Positions 50,937 through 61,706 of a stretch of 64,000 bases of DNA are shown here, piece by piece. This stretch comes from Hydractinia symbiolongicarpus. Taxonomy: Eukaryota; Cnidaria; Hydrozoa; Anthoathecata; Hydractiniidae. Below the pieces are notes generated by a model that ran no database searches, was not told the origin of the DNA, and worked only from the letters and a program-made list of their open reading frames with translations. The stretch is from the NCBI RefSeq assembly GCF_029227915.1, contig NC_079882.1, forward strand, positions 7,316,001 to 7,380,000, in the 5' to 3' direction. Position 1 is the first letter of the stretch, and each line of letters begins with the position of its first letter. Made by a program: the position numbers and the translations under genes.

Positions 50937-52072
50937 AACGGCAGAAAAATGATGTGTAAAAAACAATGTGCAATTGCGATAACAAATTGATTTTAATAGT
51001 CGTTTTCTTTTTTTCGACACAAATCAATTTGAACCAAAGCGCCCTAAAAAATATAATGCCTCCCTGAGCACAGGTTATTAGTGTATCGACGCCAATAATG
51101 TACACCCATTTCCACAAGGACAGACCAGTGAAGTTCCATCATTTTTGCGCTTTTGATTATCTTTGTGTGTAATCGCAGTTATGTCTTTGGTATGTTTGTG
51201 TATTTATTGAAATTGTGTATCTGAAAATTATTTTTGTGCACTTCAGAGCCACCATTCTTTTTTCGCTAAAACAATAATTACATGACGAGCGAACGACCAT
51301 TTTTTTAAAAGAGAGTGAGCGTGGTACCTCGTGATCCCCCGGTGGTCTTAATTTATTGAATTTAACTATCGCTACAAATTTATTTCAATCGATTTAATTA
51401 ACATTTTAAAATATAAAAAAAGAATCGCAAAACCTTCACTGATAATTTAACACATTTTCACAGCGAAGAAGAAAAAATTAATGTATCTGGCATTAATCAG
51501 AAAAATAAGAAATTTTTTTTGTGAACCAATTTTTTCCTCTCAAATATCACACGTGTTCTTTAATGAAGGCTAACTTGCGACTTTCTTCTGAAATTGTTTT
51601 GCATCAACTTTATGAATCATGATACATACTATAAGGTATGTGTCATGCTTCATAAAGTTAACGATCACAAAATTAGCATGAAGAAATTAACGCGAATGTC
51701 TATAACTTAAAAAAAATTTCATTAACGGGATTTAGCTTGACTTACTTCTAAAAAGCATTAAAATAACGTGAAACAGAAAATCAAGAAAGCAAAATTTTAT
51801 CTTTTTTTAAAAAAATAGGCTCGTTGACCAGTTTCTCTTATTTTCTTCGCAATGTCTACAATATAAGCTGCTCTCTAGCCTGTCTTAATCACATTAGCAG
51901 GGTAAGCGTTTTAGAATGATACTAATTTTTTTTTCTTTACTAAGGAAAATTCGCGTTAATTTTGTACTTCGGTAATTTCCTAGAATAAAGTAAGTTCTCC
52001 ATGCAAAGCACATTGTTCTAAAAATTTCCAACATGCAAAAAATAAACTATATTAGAGTACAGACAAACTTAC
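50937..52072. other. Intergenic, downstream of GREB1-like gene
   Basis: AT-rich. An imperfect hairpin lies at about 51608-51665 (CATCAACTTTATGAATCATGA versus its inverse). No gene seen. Confidence 0.45.
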
Positions 52073-55000
52073 TCATATGTAAGAGCCGGTTAAGAAATAA
52101 AATGCTTTCTGACTGTCTTCTGACGTTGTAGCAGTTTGATATTCATCGCGCAAACGAATTCTCCATCTTTCTTCTAAATCTAACCTCATGGCTTCCTCAC
52201 GAAGTTCGTACCGTTCCCTACACACAAATACCATTTGCGACTCCTTCACAAAGGTAAATTGCTGCAGGAAAGTCTTAGGAAGACTTTTCGAGCAGTTATA
52301 TATTACAAGTCCTGCGTACGTTTTGTTAAGCATGCACTTCAAAGGAGAAGGCTCTCTCTCTATGTCATCCTTTCCATGCAATACACAAACATTCACGTGC
52401 TTGCCTAAGTCCAAATATCCACCAATCACAAGAACAGGTAAATCTGGATTATCGACAGCCAAGGGAAACAAAGTGTCACCAGACATGGACAGATACGTTT
52501 GCAAAACTAAATGTGCGTTTGCCTTGATTACTTTCATTGTCTCCATATCTGGCGGCACGACCAATCGAGACGAAGGGCTTGAGTTGAAGTTATCCGCACC
52601 CCTCCAAGTCGTACGAGTGGTTACTTTTGCCATAAAACTGAACTGTTCAAGTCGTCCAAAAGGGATATTGTGGCGAATCAATTTTAACTGGAAATCTATC
52701 TCCTCTCCGGAATACACGTGAGTTGAGAGCGAAATATTCCCTGTTACCTTCACATTGAGAAACACACACGAGTGGACGAACGTACGCAAAAAAGATGGCA
52801 GGTTAGATTCTTCTTGACCAGAACTCCATGGACGCACGCCAATCAAACCGACTTCAGATATACTCTTGTTGGATTCAAGCGATAAAAGTAGTTCAAGCAA
52901 AGATGAGGTGTCTCGCAGTGGTGACATTACAGAGTCGGAATTTCGACGCCCTTTCTTTTCTTCGACTTCCTCTTCTTCTTCAGAGTCGCTACTACTATAT
53001 CGAATAAAATATAAGCAAATTCATTTTAAAGTCATCTTATATTTGCGTCAGAATTAGGAAGTTCTTTTGGACAGTGATCCCTATTTAGAACATGCGAACC
53101 TGCAGCAAAACTTCGAATTTAGCTTGGAATAACAAAATCTCATTTCTATGCAATAGAGCTTGGGGCCTAGCCGCAAAAGGCGCTTTAACTTTTGATCTAC
53201 GCATACGCAATCTTCTTATAAAAATACAATAAGCCAGTGTGTATGTGAGGTGCAATTTTGACATGTGTGCATTTATATTGAGTGTCGCCGAGAAAGTTCA
53301 AATATTAAATTTTTTGACGTTACAGCACAACGTTAATAACATCAATATATAAAGCCATTACGAGGTGGTGACGTTAGTCGTTTTTCACCGCATGAGTAAC
53401 TAGGAAAAACCTAAGAACAAATTGGGTAAGTTCTCAAACCTGGGTCCCCGAATCCGTTTCGGAATGAACGAGTTGATGAAGTCATGAAAGGACCCCAATA
53501 TCTCTGCAATTTAAACCCTAATATCTCTGCAACCGTTTGTCAAAAGCATATGATCCTATACATTTCTTAATCAGCGTTTTAATATCTATACTATATGTTG
53601 GTAATGAGTCCAAGTTGTGATATAAGTTAAATGGAAATGGTCAAAGCATACGCGATGAAAGTTGCAGAGTATGTTGAAATCGTGGTGGGACAGCGCGACA
53701 GTTATTTTAATAAGTATTTGATTGATGTTGTAATTTCTTGAAAGTGTGGCAGAAAAATGTGTTTTATACCTGTCTGGTGCTACTTGTTTTCCAAGCTTTT
53801 GCCACATAACCAAATTATCATTCATCATGAGAACGAACGGCCATACTGCATCACTGCTACCTTCATTTTTTAATCGTTTTACTTCATTCTTGTAATTTTG
53901 CGTGGCGAAGCTCTAAAAAACGCCAGCAAAGACGATGTTACAAAAATCTTGTTATTTCTTCATCCTGGTTTACATTGCTACAACATATACACGTGTTTTT
54001 TATAAGAAACAAGACTTAAAGGAACAGGCGGTGAAGGTTATACATACTTTCAACTGCTTACTCGTGAAATTTTTACAAAATTAAAAAAGAAAATTAGTAT
54101 TAAAAAAGAAAATTAGTATATTTAAAGAATACTTCCTTAAAAGCATTTTGAGGGGAAAAATGATGTTAAGAAACATCCAGGATGAACCCAAAAGGTACGT
54201 TTCTTATTAAAATATGGACTGCAGAACTTATAAAGTATACAGCCGTCGTGTGTCTCTGCGCAAAATGGCACCACAGTAGCGAGACCTCAGAAATGCAGTA
54301 TATAAAGGACAAGCGAACGACTGGTAGCTGAAGTTTAAAAAAGATGTTTATTCGAGAAGAAATCTTTGTTATATTTTTGAAATTGTTGCTAATTTCCCTA
54401 CTATTTTGAGAAATTAATTTTCGTACGAAATTTCAAACTGGCAGAATCCTTATTTTCGAATCTTCGCAAAAAGAGAAAACAGCCCTTTTCCTTAATTTCC
54501 AGTTCACTGATTACAGCTAGAAAGTAAAGTGAGGTCGAATTTCAAAAAAACACACCTGCATGATATTTTTGACAGCTGCATCGCTGCTTTCATCGAAATC
54601 GTCCGGCAGCACAAAGAAGACATGATTAGGCCAATTCTTTTTATATTGTTGCATTTCAGCTGAGCGTATAAACGTTATGTGAAGATGGTCGGTTTCTTCC
54701 ATGGTATGAAACAGATTGAGCAAACCTGATTAAAAACAAAGGCCAGGATAGCTATAAAATCTGAATGTATGCAAGTCGTTATAAATCGCATATACCAAAC
54801 CTACCTTCCTCGTCTCCTGATGAACTTAGCATCAATATGGGTGTTTTAACACAACACCCAGTAAGCACAGTTGAATCTTCAGTTGGAATAAAGGGCTCGT
54901 TATATTGGGAAAAAACCACATTGGTTATGTTCGTACTGCCTTCCTCGAAGATGAAATGCTTAGTGTGGATAGGAGGTATGACCACAAGAAGATTGACAGA

Positions 55001-56440
55001 CCTGTGATCACTTCCCACATTATCCAATTGATAGGTTGACACTTGCGAAGCATTATTTGCAATTCCTTCACGATAAAAGCGACACATGTCGCAGTGATGG
55101 AACGTGTCGTATGCAGCGGTTTTAGCTAAAATCACAAGAGCATCAACGCTGCCCTCATCTTTTGCTCGAGATAAAACTTGTTCTTCCATTTCATCTTCAA
55201 TAGTACAAACATGAGGTAAACTAAAAACATCGTATTTGGTGTCTAAAAAACCGGGAACGAATTTCGTTGAACGTAATATTTCAAGGACAGATAATTCGCG
55301 TGTTTGCTGATTAGCTGTGTAGGAGATTCGGTTATCATACACATCCACTCGTTTTAATCGAACCAGCATGCGATGTAGAAGTTGAGCGAAGTGCAAGTAT
55401 GCACCAGTCTTCCCGGCCTGACAAAAAACAAGGCAAACTTCACATGAAAGAAAAGCACACAAAGCTTACAATATTTTTACTAGCTACACACCTGCGGTGG
55501 TCCTGAGAGAAGCAAACACCTTGGGTGGTATTTATCTTTGTCTGAATCTTCGTTATCTTTATCTTCGTGATCAATCTGCTCTTCAGAACCTTTTGCTGTT
55601 AAAATATATGACATAAAGATAGACAGTCTCAATATAAAGTTGTTTAAAAAGCAAACCAAACTAAAAATGCTAATGGTACTATAATTTCTCTAGATTAAAA
55701 TATATTTGAGCATAATTAATATTTGCTAACCAGACAAATTTTTGTCACTTCCGTGATACCCCCGACCCACAGTAAACAATCTTCTGAGATCTTCATCACT
55801 TTTTTCTTCTAAATGAAACGAAAAAGATTTAGAGTTTGCCGTTCCTATGAAAGAAGGAAAAAGAATGGAGAAAATACATACCACTAGGTGATGGTGGAGA
55901 AGAAGTCGGCCCTGGGGTGGTCAATACTCGCCGTACAGGTCGTGCGTCCGTCCATCGACGGTAGTGTCTGGACATGCGATCTGGCTTAGACGTAGTTAAA
56001 ATCGGTCTGTCGCTTCGAACCCATCGTGTGTTCGGATCAGAATTTAAGTGCACCAACGTAGGGGTGGTTCCACTTTCGGATTGTAACAACTGCCATAAAG
56101 GTTTCGACACGAGAAGGATAGGCAGAGGGTACTTGGATGAAAAGTGAGTGCTGGTGTCTGCATGATGCTTCACATGATCTTTGCTTAAACAAGCTTCGCA
56201 TTTCTCTGCAAATAAATTGCGAAACAAGAGGGTAGAGAGAAATACTGCGAATGTGATAACATAACTAAGCTTGTAATACTAAAGGGACAACACACGTAGC
56301 TAGGCTCGCTTCTTATTGATATTGACGATCATTTTCTATATGCTATTCAAAAAGTGACCTACCAGAATTTTCTTTTGAATGCCAACCATCTGGATCAGTT
56401 TTGCTTGGGTCGGCTTTTTCGACTTTTTCCAATGATTGAT
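52073..56440 (-). CDS. Large P-loop-containing protein, GREB1-like (C-terminal part)
   Basis: Eight exons join in phase on the minus strand: 56440-56363, 56205-55882, 55808-55731, 55595-55492, 55417-54805, 54725-54556, 53912-53770 and 52994-52073, totalling about 810 residues. A Walker-A-like loop spans an intron (LLLSGPPQ/AGKTGAYLHF) and is followed by MLVRLKRVDVYD. Later blocks are LLNLFHTMEETDHLHI, YKKNWPNHVFFVLPDDF, AVWPFVLMMNDNLVMWQ, SSSDSEEEEEVEEKK, and a conserved-looking end (FPLAVDNPDLPVLVIGG, LGKHVNVCVLHG). From memory this pattern fits GREB1/GREB1L, which combine a degenerate SF2 helicase-like core with a C-terminal glycosyltransferase-like part. Human GREB1 is about 1,950 residues, so 5' exons are missing; I could not find them in 56441-58474. 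The coding structure is firm; the family name is moderate. Confidence 0.65.
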
Positions 56441-57516
56441 CTAAATGAAGGTACGTATATTAGCTTCAAGAAACTTCCACAACTTCTACTTTCGGGCAAT
56501 TTTCCCTGTTTCTTTTTATTGATACTTTTAAAAATGGAAAAATCTTCCTAGATTAATTTCCCGTTTTCGCCAAACCTAGTTTCTAAATTGCACATTTTTT
56601 GTCAAATTTGCGCAGAATTTCGAGTTCCTCTCTTTAGTTTGTTTTATCAGACTTTTTTGCAATATTTACAAAACAAGTAGCTATGACGCTTCATCCATAG
56701 AAAACTGGAACCAAAGCTTCCTTCGGACTTTTCAGACTGGCTTGCCAATACAGAATATAAAAATATATTTTTATACTGGTTCTTTCTTCAAATTTCATAT
56801 TTTTAGACTTTTTAAATTCAAACCAAACTAAAATTGAAAACTAATTTCAAAATTGACAGTTTTTTTCAAAAACTAAGGTTTGAATTTTTATCAACTGATT
56901 ACAGACGAAAGAGAGGATCCGCATTGTCAAAAAGTTTTAAAAGTATTTCCATGGATGCGTCTTAAATACAAATACTCGACAGTACAAAAAATGCATAATG
57001 TAACATAAACCTTAAACACGCAAAAAAAATCTTAACCTTAACCATTATATACAAACAGCTTGTAGATATTTTAAAGAACCTTGCTGTAGAAAGGAAACGC
57101 GGTCAATATTATATTACGACAAATTTAAACTTTCAAGATAAGAACTGATTCTTCGGAATGTTTATTGTTTGGACAATAATGTGAAATTTAGTTTCGTGGA
57201 CATTTTTTGCGAAAATTGTGCAGAAAAAGCAAAATAGCGAATCCAGTTGAGCTATATTCGAACAAAGCATCAATCAACACCAAAAAAATTGCAAGAAAAC
57301 AACTCCACGTAAAATTAATTTAAAATTTTAAAAAATCAGAGAAAAAAAATAAATCAGAAATAAATAAAGCTTAATCCAAAAAGTACAAAAATTGTAAAAC
57401 AGTATTTTAATGTTGGCTTTTCTTTCACAATAGTGACCACACCTTTTTTCAAACCGCAAGGACACAGACCCTTCTACAGCAAAGGACATTGAGACATCTA
57501 CAAGTCTACAGGACAT
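56441..57516. other. Probable intron or 5' flank of the GREB1-like gene
   Basis: AT-rich. The first exon found begins at phase 1, so at least one more coding exon should lie upstream on the minus strand, but none is recognisable here. Confidence 0.4.
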
Positions 57517-57610
57517 TTAAAAGCACTCAAACTGATCAAAAATGATTACAGCGTTCTTGGCCGAACAATTCACACCAACCCGCAGTGATTGACAGGGGTC
57601 GCCGAATACA
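57517..57610 (-). CDS. Orphan terminal exon, possibly lectin-like
   Basis: After a good acceptor (CGTTTCAG) the minus strand encodes VFGDPCQSLRVGVNCS, then 13 more residues and a stop. VFGDPC...L.V.(V/Y).C resembles the end of a SUEL/rhamnose-binding (Gal-lectin) domain, though the Cys-to-Leu spacing is four residues short. No upstream partner exon was found before the transposons begin. Weak call. Confidence 0.25.
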
Positions 57611-58474
57611 CTGAAACGGAAAGACAAATAACATTTTGCCATTAGTGGCGTGCAGGTCTTAGAATACTCTACTATAACACATCAACTGCATATTACTGCA
57701 ATCTTCTTTGTTTTCAACACTAGCAAGATACTGTACAAATATTATCAATCTTCGCCTCAAAACTCAGCTATCTTGCAATTCATAATAAACCTGTCGAGTT
57801 ATTAATAACAACGGACAAAAACATTTCTTATTTTTATAGGTCTATCTTAAAGGTACTGTCCGATTAAAAATCAACTAAAATTTTGACAAAAAATTCTTAT
57901 TTGGAACTAATTTCTATAAAATAATTAAATAATTATTTGTTTTCTTTCCTAACACCAACTGAACAATATCTCATTTTTGTTTACAAAAAAAGCATGCGGT
58001 CTCTCGCTTCGATTGTTTATATGGATGGCGGATGATAGGCACTAAAGCGAGGCTGAAATAATATGTCGCGTGTGACGTATTTACCTGGAGCGCGCCGAAC
58101 TGACCAAAATAGATAAAACGTGGGCCAGGGCTGATATTTTATATGTTTAAAAATTTTGGTAATTTTACCCCCTGAATTGTGAAAGACCGCTTTTTATGAA
58201 TTATTCATATGGAATTAAAAAATCGAAGGCGAGAGATGTGTCTAGACCTTAAGGTAAACACACACTGTGCTAATTCTGTACGAACCTAAGTAAGAAGCTT
58301 TCGCTAATAAAACTTGAAGTTCAATATGACTTTAGCCTTAGGGTTGCATAGTTGTTTCAGCTACTCTAAAGACAACCAATCAATAATTAAGAATTAGTTT
58401 CCTCTTCACTAGATGTCCCGCCACAGAGAGATTAGACTCAGATCGCACATTCAGTAAGGTTGAGAGGCAGAATA

Positions 58475-58636
58475 ATGTCGTGGTGCGCTGTTGTGAATTG
58501 CACTAACAACAGTCGAAAAAAACAGGATAAAATTTTTTTTTCGCTGCTTAAGGATCCAAAAAAAAATCTTCCGTATAAGGAAAAACCAAAAGTCAGAGAA
58601 ATATCTGAACGGAGGAAAGAAAAGGATGTTAAGGAG
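58475..58636 (+). CDS. THAP-like zinc-finger first exon, orphan
   Basis: ATG 58475 opens 54 codons ending at a strong donor (GAG then GTGAGT). The start MSWCAVVNCTNNSRKKQDK, followed by IFFSLLKDPKK, resembles the first zinc pair and following strand of THAP domains (C2CH DNA-binding fingers), which are also found in P-element transposases. The downstream half of the domain (Trp, Cys-His pair, AVPTIF) is not visible before a transposon starts 230 bp later. It is either separated from its gene or a remnant. Confidence 0.45.
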
Positions 58637-58864
58637 GTGAGTGGGGGCTGGTAACTAGGTGGTCGTTCGAAACTCTCTGTCATGGAGTGCCACCAAAGAT
58701 GTTCACAGCGTCAATAAAACCACCGCTCGGAATTCTTCGTGTTCCGTAATACATTTTTTATCTGAAAAATATTACAATATTACTCAATCACACTCGCATC
58801 TAAGAATTACTCATAAAGGAGTAGAAACTTTTATACCATGTAATTGAAAATATTTAATAGAGTC

Positions 58865-61110
58865 CAGTCTTTTTCAGGAGAGGCGTGCGATCGCCGCGCA
58901 CGCCTTGGCACACGCCTAAATCGTTTCAGGCGTGTGATTAATCGCACGCCTGAAAAATAAATATTGAGTTTTCAAAATCAACCTATAAAATCCATTTTGT
59001 AGCGTGCGATGGCAGCCCTCGAAATAATTTTTGGACAGTCGTCAGACAAAACGTCCGATAGATTTCCGTATTAGTCGGACACTTTTAGATCTCAGAAATT
59101 ATTGAATAGTCCTGGTCCTTTTAATCCACGAGCAAGCCTATTCATAGCCAACCTGACCATCCTAGCTAATTCACCGACTCCTGACTTAGTTAAAAGAACT
59201 ACGTAGACATAAATCTCTTTTGCCTGGCCCCTTCGTCGTTGGTAACCAGGTCTTACACAAGAAATCCAGCCATGCGGTTCTTAACTAATGCGGAGGTGAA
59301 CGCCGACGGAGCACGGATGAAGCAAGTCTGCAAAACTGTACTTACAGGCGGAATAGACATTTTATCATGGATTTAATTGTAGATAATTTCTTCATTTGAC
59401 AAAATAATTGGAAACCATAGCAGGTCCGAATTTAATGGATTTTTTCTTTATGCCTGTAAAACCGAAACCCACGGGCGGTATAAATTTTTTTCTGTAAAAA
59501 TTTTGTTAAAGTGTAGCTGAACTTTTTGAATGAATTTTGAAGTTTTATTTAAGCCACGTGGATAACGATTTTTTTTAATTTGAAAACAAAGCATATTTTT
59601 GCCTATTTGCTTGTGAAAAATAAACAAGAAGCCCTGGGGGCTCTAAGAATTTCCGCGCGCTACGAAAATATTTGATGAAAACCTGCTAATTCGTTGTGTT
59701 ATTGTGCCAAACATTCGAAGGGGTTTGGTGCATGAACCTCCGAAGATAAAGCACACCAGTGACATTATATCTTACAACAAACGCAAACAAAACGAAGCGT
59801 GTCATAATAAACTCACATTTTAAAAGAGATTGCTAACAAAAAATACAGCTTATCATTCATGGTTGAGAGTCTTGCGATTGAAACGTTTATGGTCTTAAAC
59901 GGCATTAGTTGACAAAAAATTAAAATTTTGACTAACTTTCAAAATTTTGAATTACTTTTTTTATTAACTGTGTCAATTTTTGTCGAAAATAAAACATTTT
60001 AATTTTTATATAAATTTTGACCTGAAATGACATTTAGGTTACAAAAAATCAAACTTTTGTACCATCATCATTTTCAGCATACTTTATTTGTTAACTGTGC
60101 CAATTTTTGTTGAAAATGAAGTAGTCTTAATTTTTGGACCAATTTTGGCCTAAAATGACATTTAAGGTGGCAAAAAACAATATTTTGATGTCACCATCAT
60201 GTTCACCATACTTTTTTTGTTAATTGTGCCAAAATTTGTCAAAAATAAAGTAGTTTTAATTTTTGGACCAATTTTGGCCTAAAATGACATTTAAGGTGGC
60301 AAAAAATCAAAATTTTGATGTCACCATCATGTTCAGCATACTTTATTTGTTTACTGTGCCAAATTTTGTTAAAAATAAAGTAGTCTTAATTTTTGGACCA
60401 ATTTTGGCCTGAAATGACATTTAGGTAAGAAGAAATCAAAATTTTGATGTCACCATCATGTTCAGCATACTTTATTTGTTAACTGTTCCAAATTTTGTTG
60501 AAAATAAAGTAGTTCTAATTTTTGGACCAATTTTGGCCTAAAATGACATTTAGGTGACAAAAATCAAAATTATTATGTCACCATTATGTTCAGCATACTT
60601 TTTTTGTTAACTGTGCCAAATTTTGTCGAAAACAAATACCAATTTTGGCCTGAAGCGTCAATACTAAACTTCCCAGTAGTTAAGGAGCTTGGGTACGAAG
60701 TTTGCATCTGTGTCCGTCAACGTGAAATCCCAGGGTCGATTTTTTCTCAAAAAATGCTCCAAAAGAAAAAAACGACGGTTTTAAAGAATTTCCTACGCCT
60801 TCGGGCGCGGAAATTCAACAATAAATATAAAAATGACAGTATAGTCATGCATACTATTTCGGACATGTAGAAAAGGAAGTTAAGATTGAGAGAGTCGCTA
60901 TACCAGTAGACGCTCGATCATCGTGTTTGGGGTTCACGATTTAAAACGTCCCCCACTTTTCTACCGCAAAATGAATGCGCAACAAAAATAACCTCGGAGC
61001 CCGTATCGCAGCCATAACATTCTTTGCACGTGCGTTTTACATCGAACGCGTTACTTGATTTACACGTGCGAATCATCGCACACCTACTCAAATATTCCTG
61101 AAAAAGACTG
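58865..61110. mobile_element. Non-autonomous inverted-repeat element carrying a minisatellite
   Basis: CAGTCTTTTTCAGGA at 58865-58879 is repeated inverted at 61096-61110. The match resumes further in (AGGCGTGCGAT versus AGGTGTGCGAT). AGAGTC flanks both outer ends (58859-58864 and 61111-61116), a likely 6-bp target duplication. The left subterminal region has a 32-bp near-perfect palindrome (58924-58955, TTTCAGGCGTGTGATT then its inverse) and a GGCGTGCG/CGCACGCC hairpin. The right end has GTGCGAATCATCGCAC. No transposase is present. Superfamily not assigned. Confidence 0.65.
59895..60650. repeat. Minisatellite, about 129-bp unit, about six diverged copies
   Basis: The marker ATGACATTTA recurs at 60027, 60155, 60284, 60414 and 60543 (spacing 128-130). 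Each unit also holds TTAATTTTTGGACCAATTTTGGCC, CACCATCATGTTCAGCATAC and TTTTGTTAACTGTGCCAA (given in parts). An earlier, more diverged copy begins near 59895. It lies entirely inside the element 58865-61110. Confidence 0.85.
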
Positions 61111-61671
61111 AGAGTCTGTCTCGTGACAGCAAAAACATTCTACACTTCAGAGGGCATCCTCTCACATTTAGGAGTAGGAGCAACAAGGTTTCCAATGTTA
61201 TGTTCGTCTACGTCTTGAAAAGTCGGAACTAGCTCATCATTCGCTGTTCTTTCCGGCTTGAATTGAAATCCTAGAACCTGCGAAATATTTTCATTCATTG
61301 CTATCTTCATGAAGAACTTTTTTAAACAAAGGAAAAAAATTATAAATACAGTTGACTCTCTCTATCTCGACTACCCTCTATCTCGAACATCTCTCTATCT
61401 CGAACCAAAGTCTCGGTCCCTTGGACATTTGTGTAGGCTCTAAGCTATTTTCCTCTCTTTATCTCGAACCTCTCTATCTCGAATACCTCTCTATCTCGAA
61501 CCAAAATCTCGGTCCCGTCTGACTGTTTCTCTCTCTATCTCGAACTTTTCCGGATTTAAGAACCTATTTACACTAAAAATCGAATTAAAATGTTCCATTT
61601 TCGAACGAAAATGTTTGACGTTCGAATTCTAAAGTCACTCACAAAACATTGTTTACAGTGTTTTGAACCAG

Positions 61672-61706
61672 AAACCTTCTTGAGGTTCTTCACCTCAAGA
61701 AGGTTT
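61672..61706. repeat. Perfect hairpin at the transposase start
   Basis: AAACCTTCTTGAGGT, loop TCTTC, then ACCTCAAGAAGGTTT: 15-bp arms with a 5-nt loop, abutting the first possible codon of the transposase. It may be a small inverted duplication that replaced the original start, or an RNA element limiting translation. Confidence 0.85.

Noticed and set aside
52188-52721. 177-residue plus-strand frame opposite the last GREB1-like exon
   Set aside because: The opposite strand has phased exons and conserved-looking blocks; this frame has neither.
59895-60650. Evenly spaced repeats considered as a CRISPR array
   Set aside because: The 129-bp units are diverged throughout with no short conserved repeat or variable spacers, and the DNA is eukaryotic.
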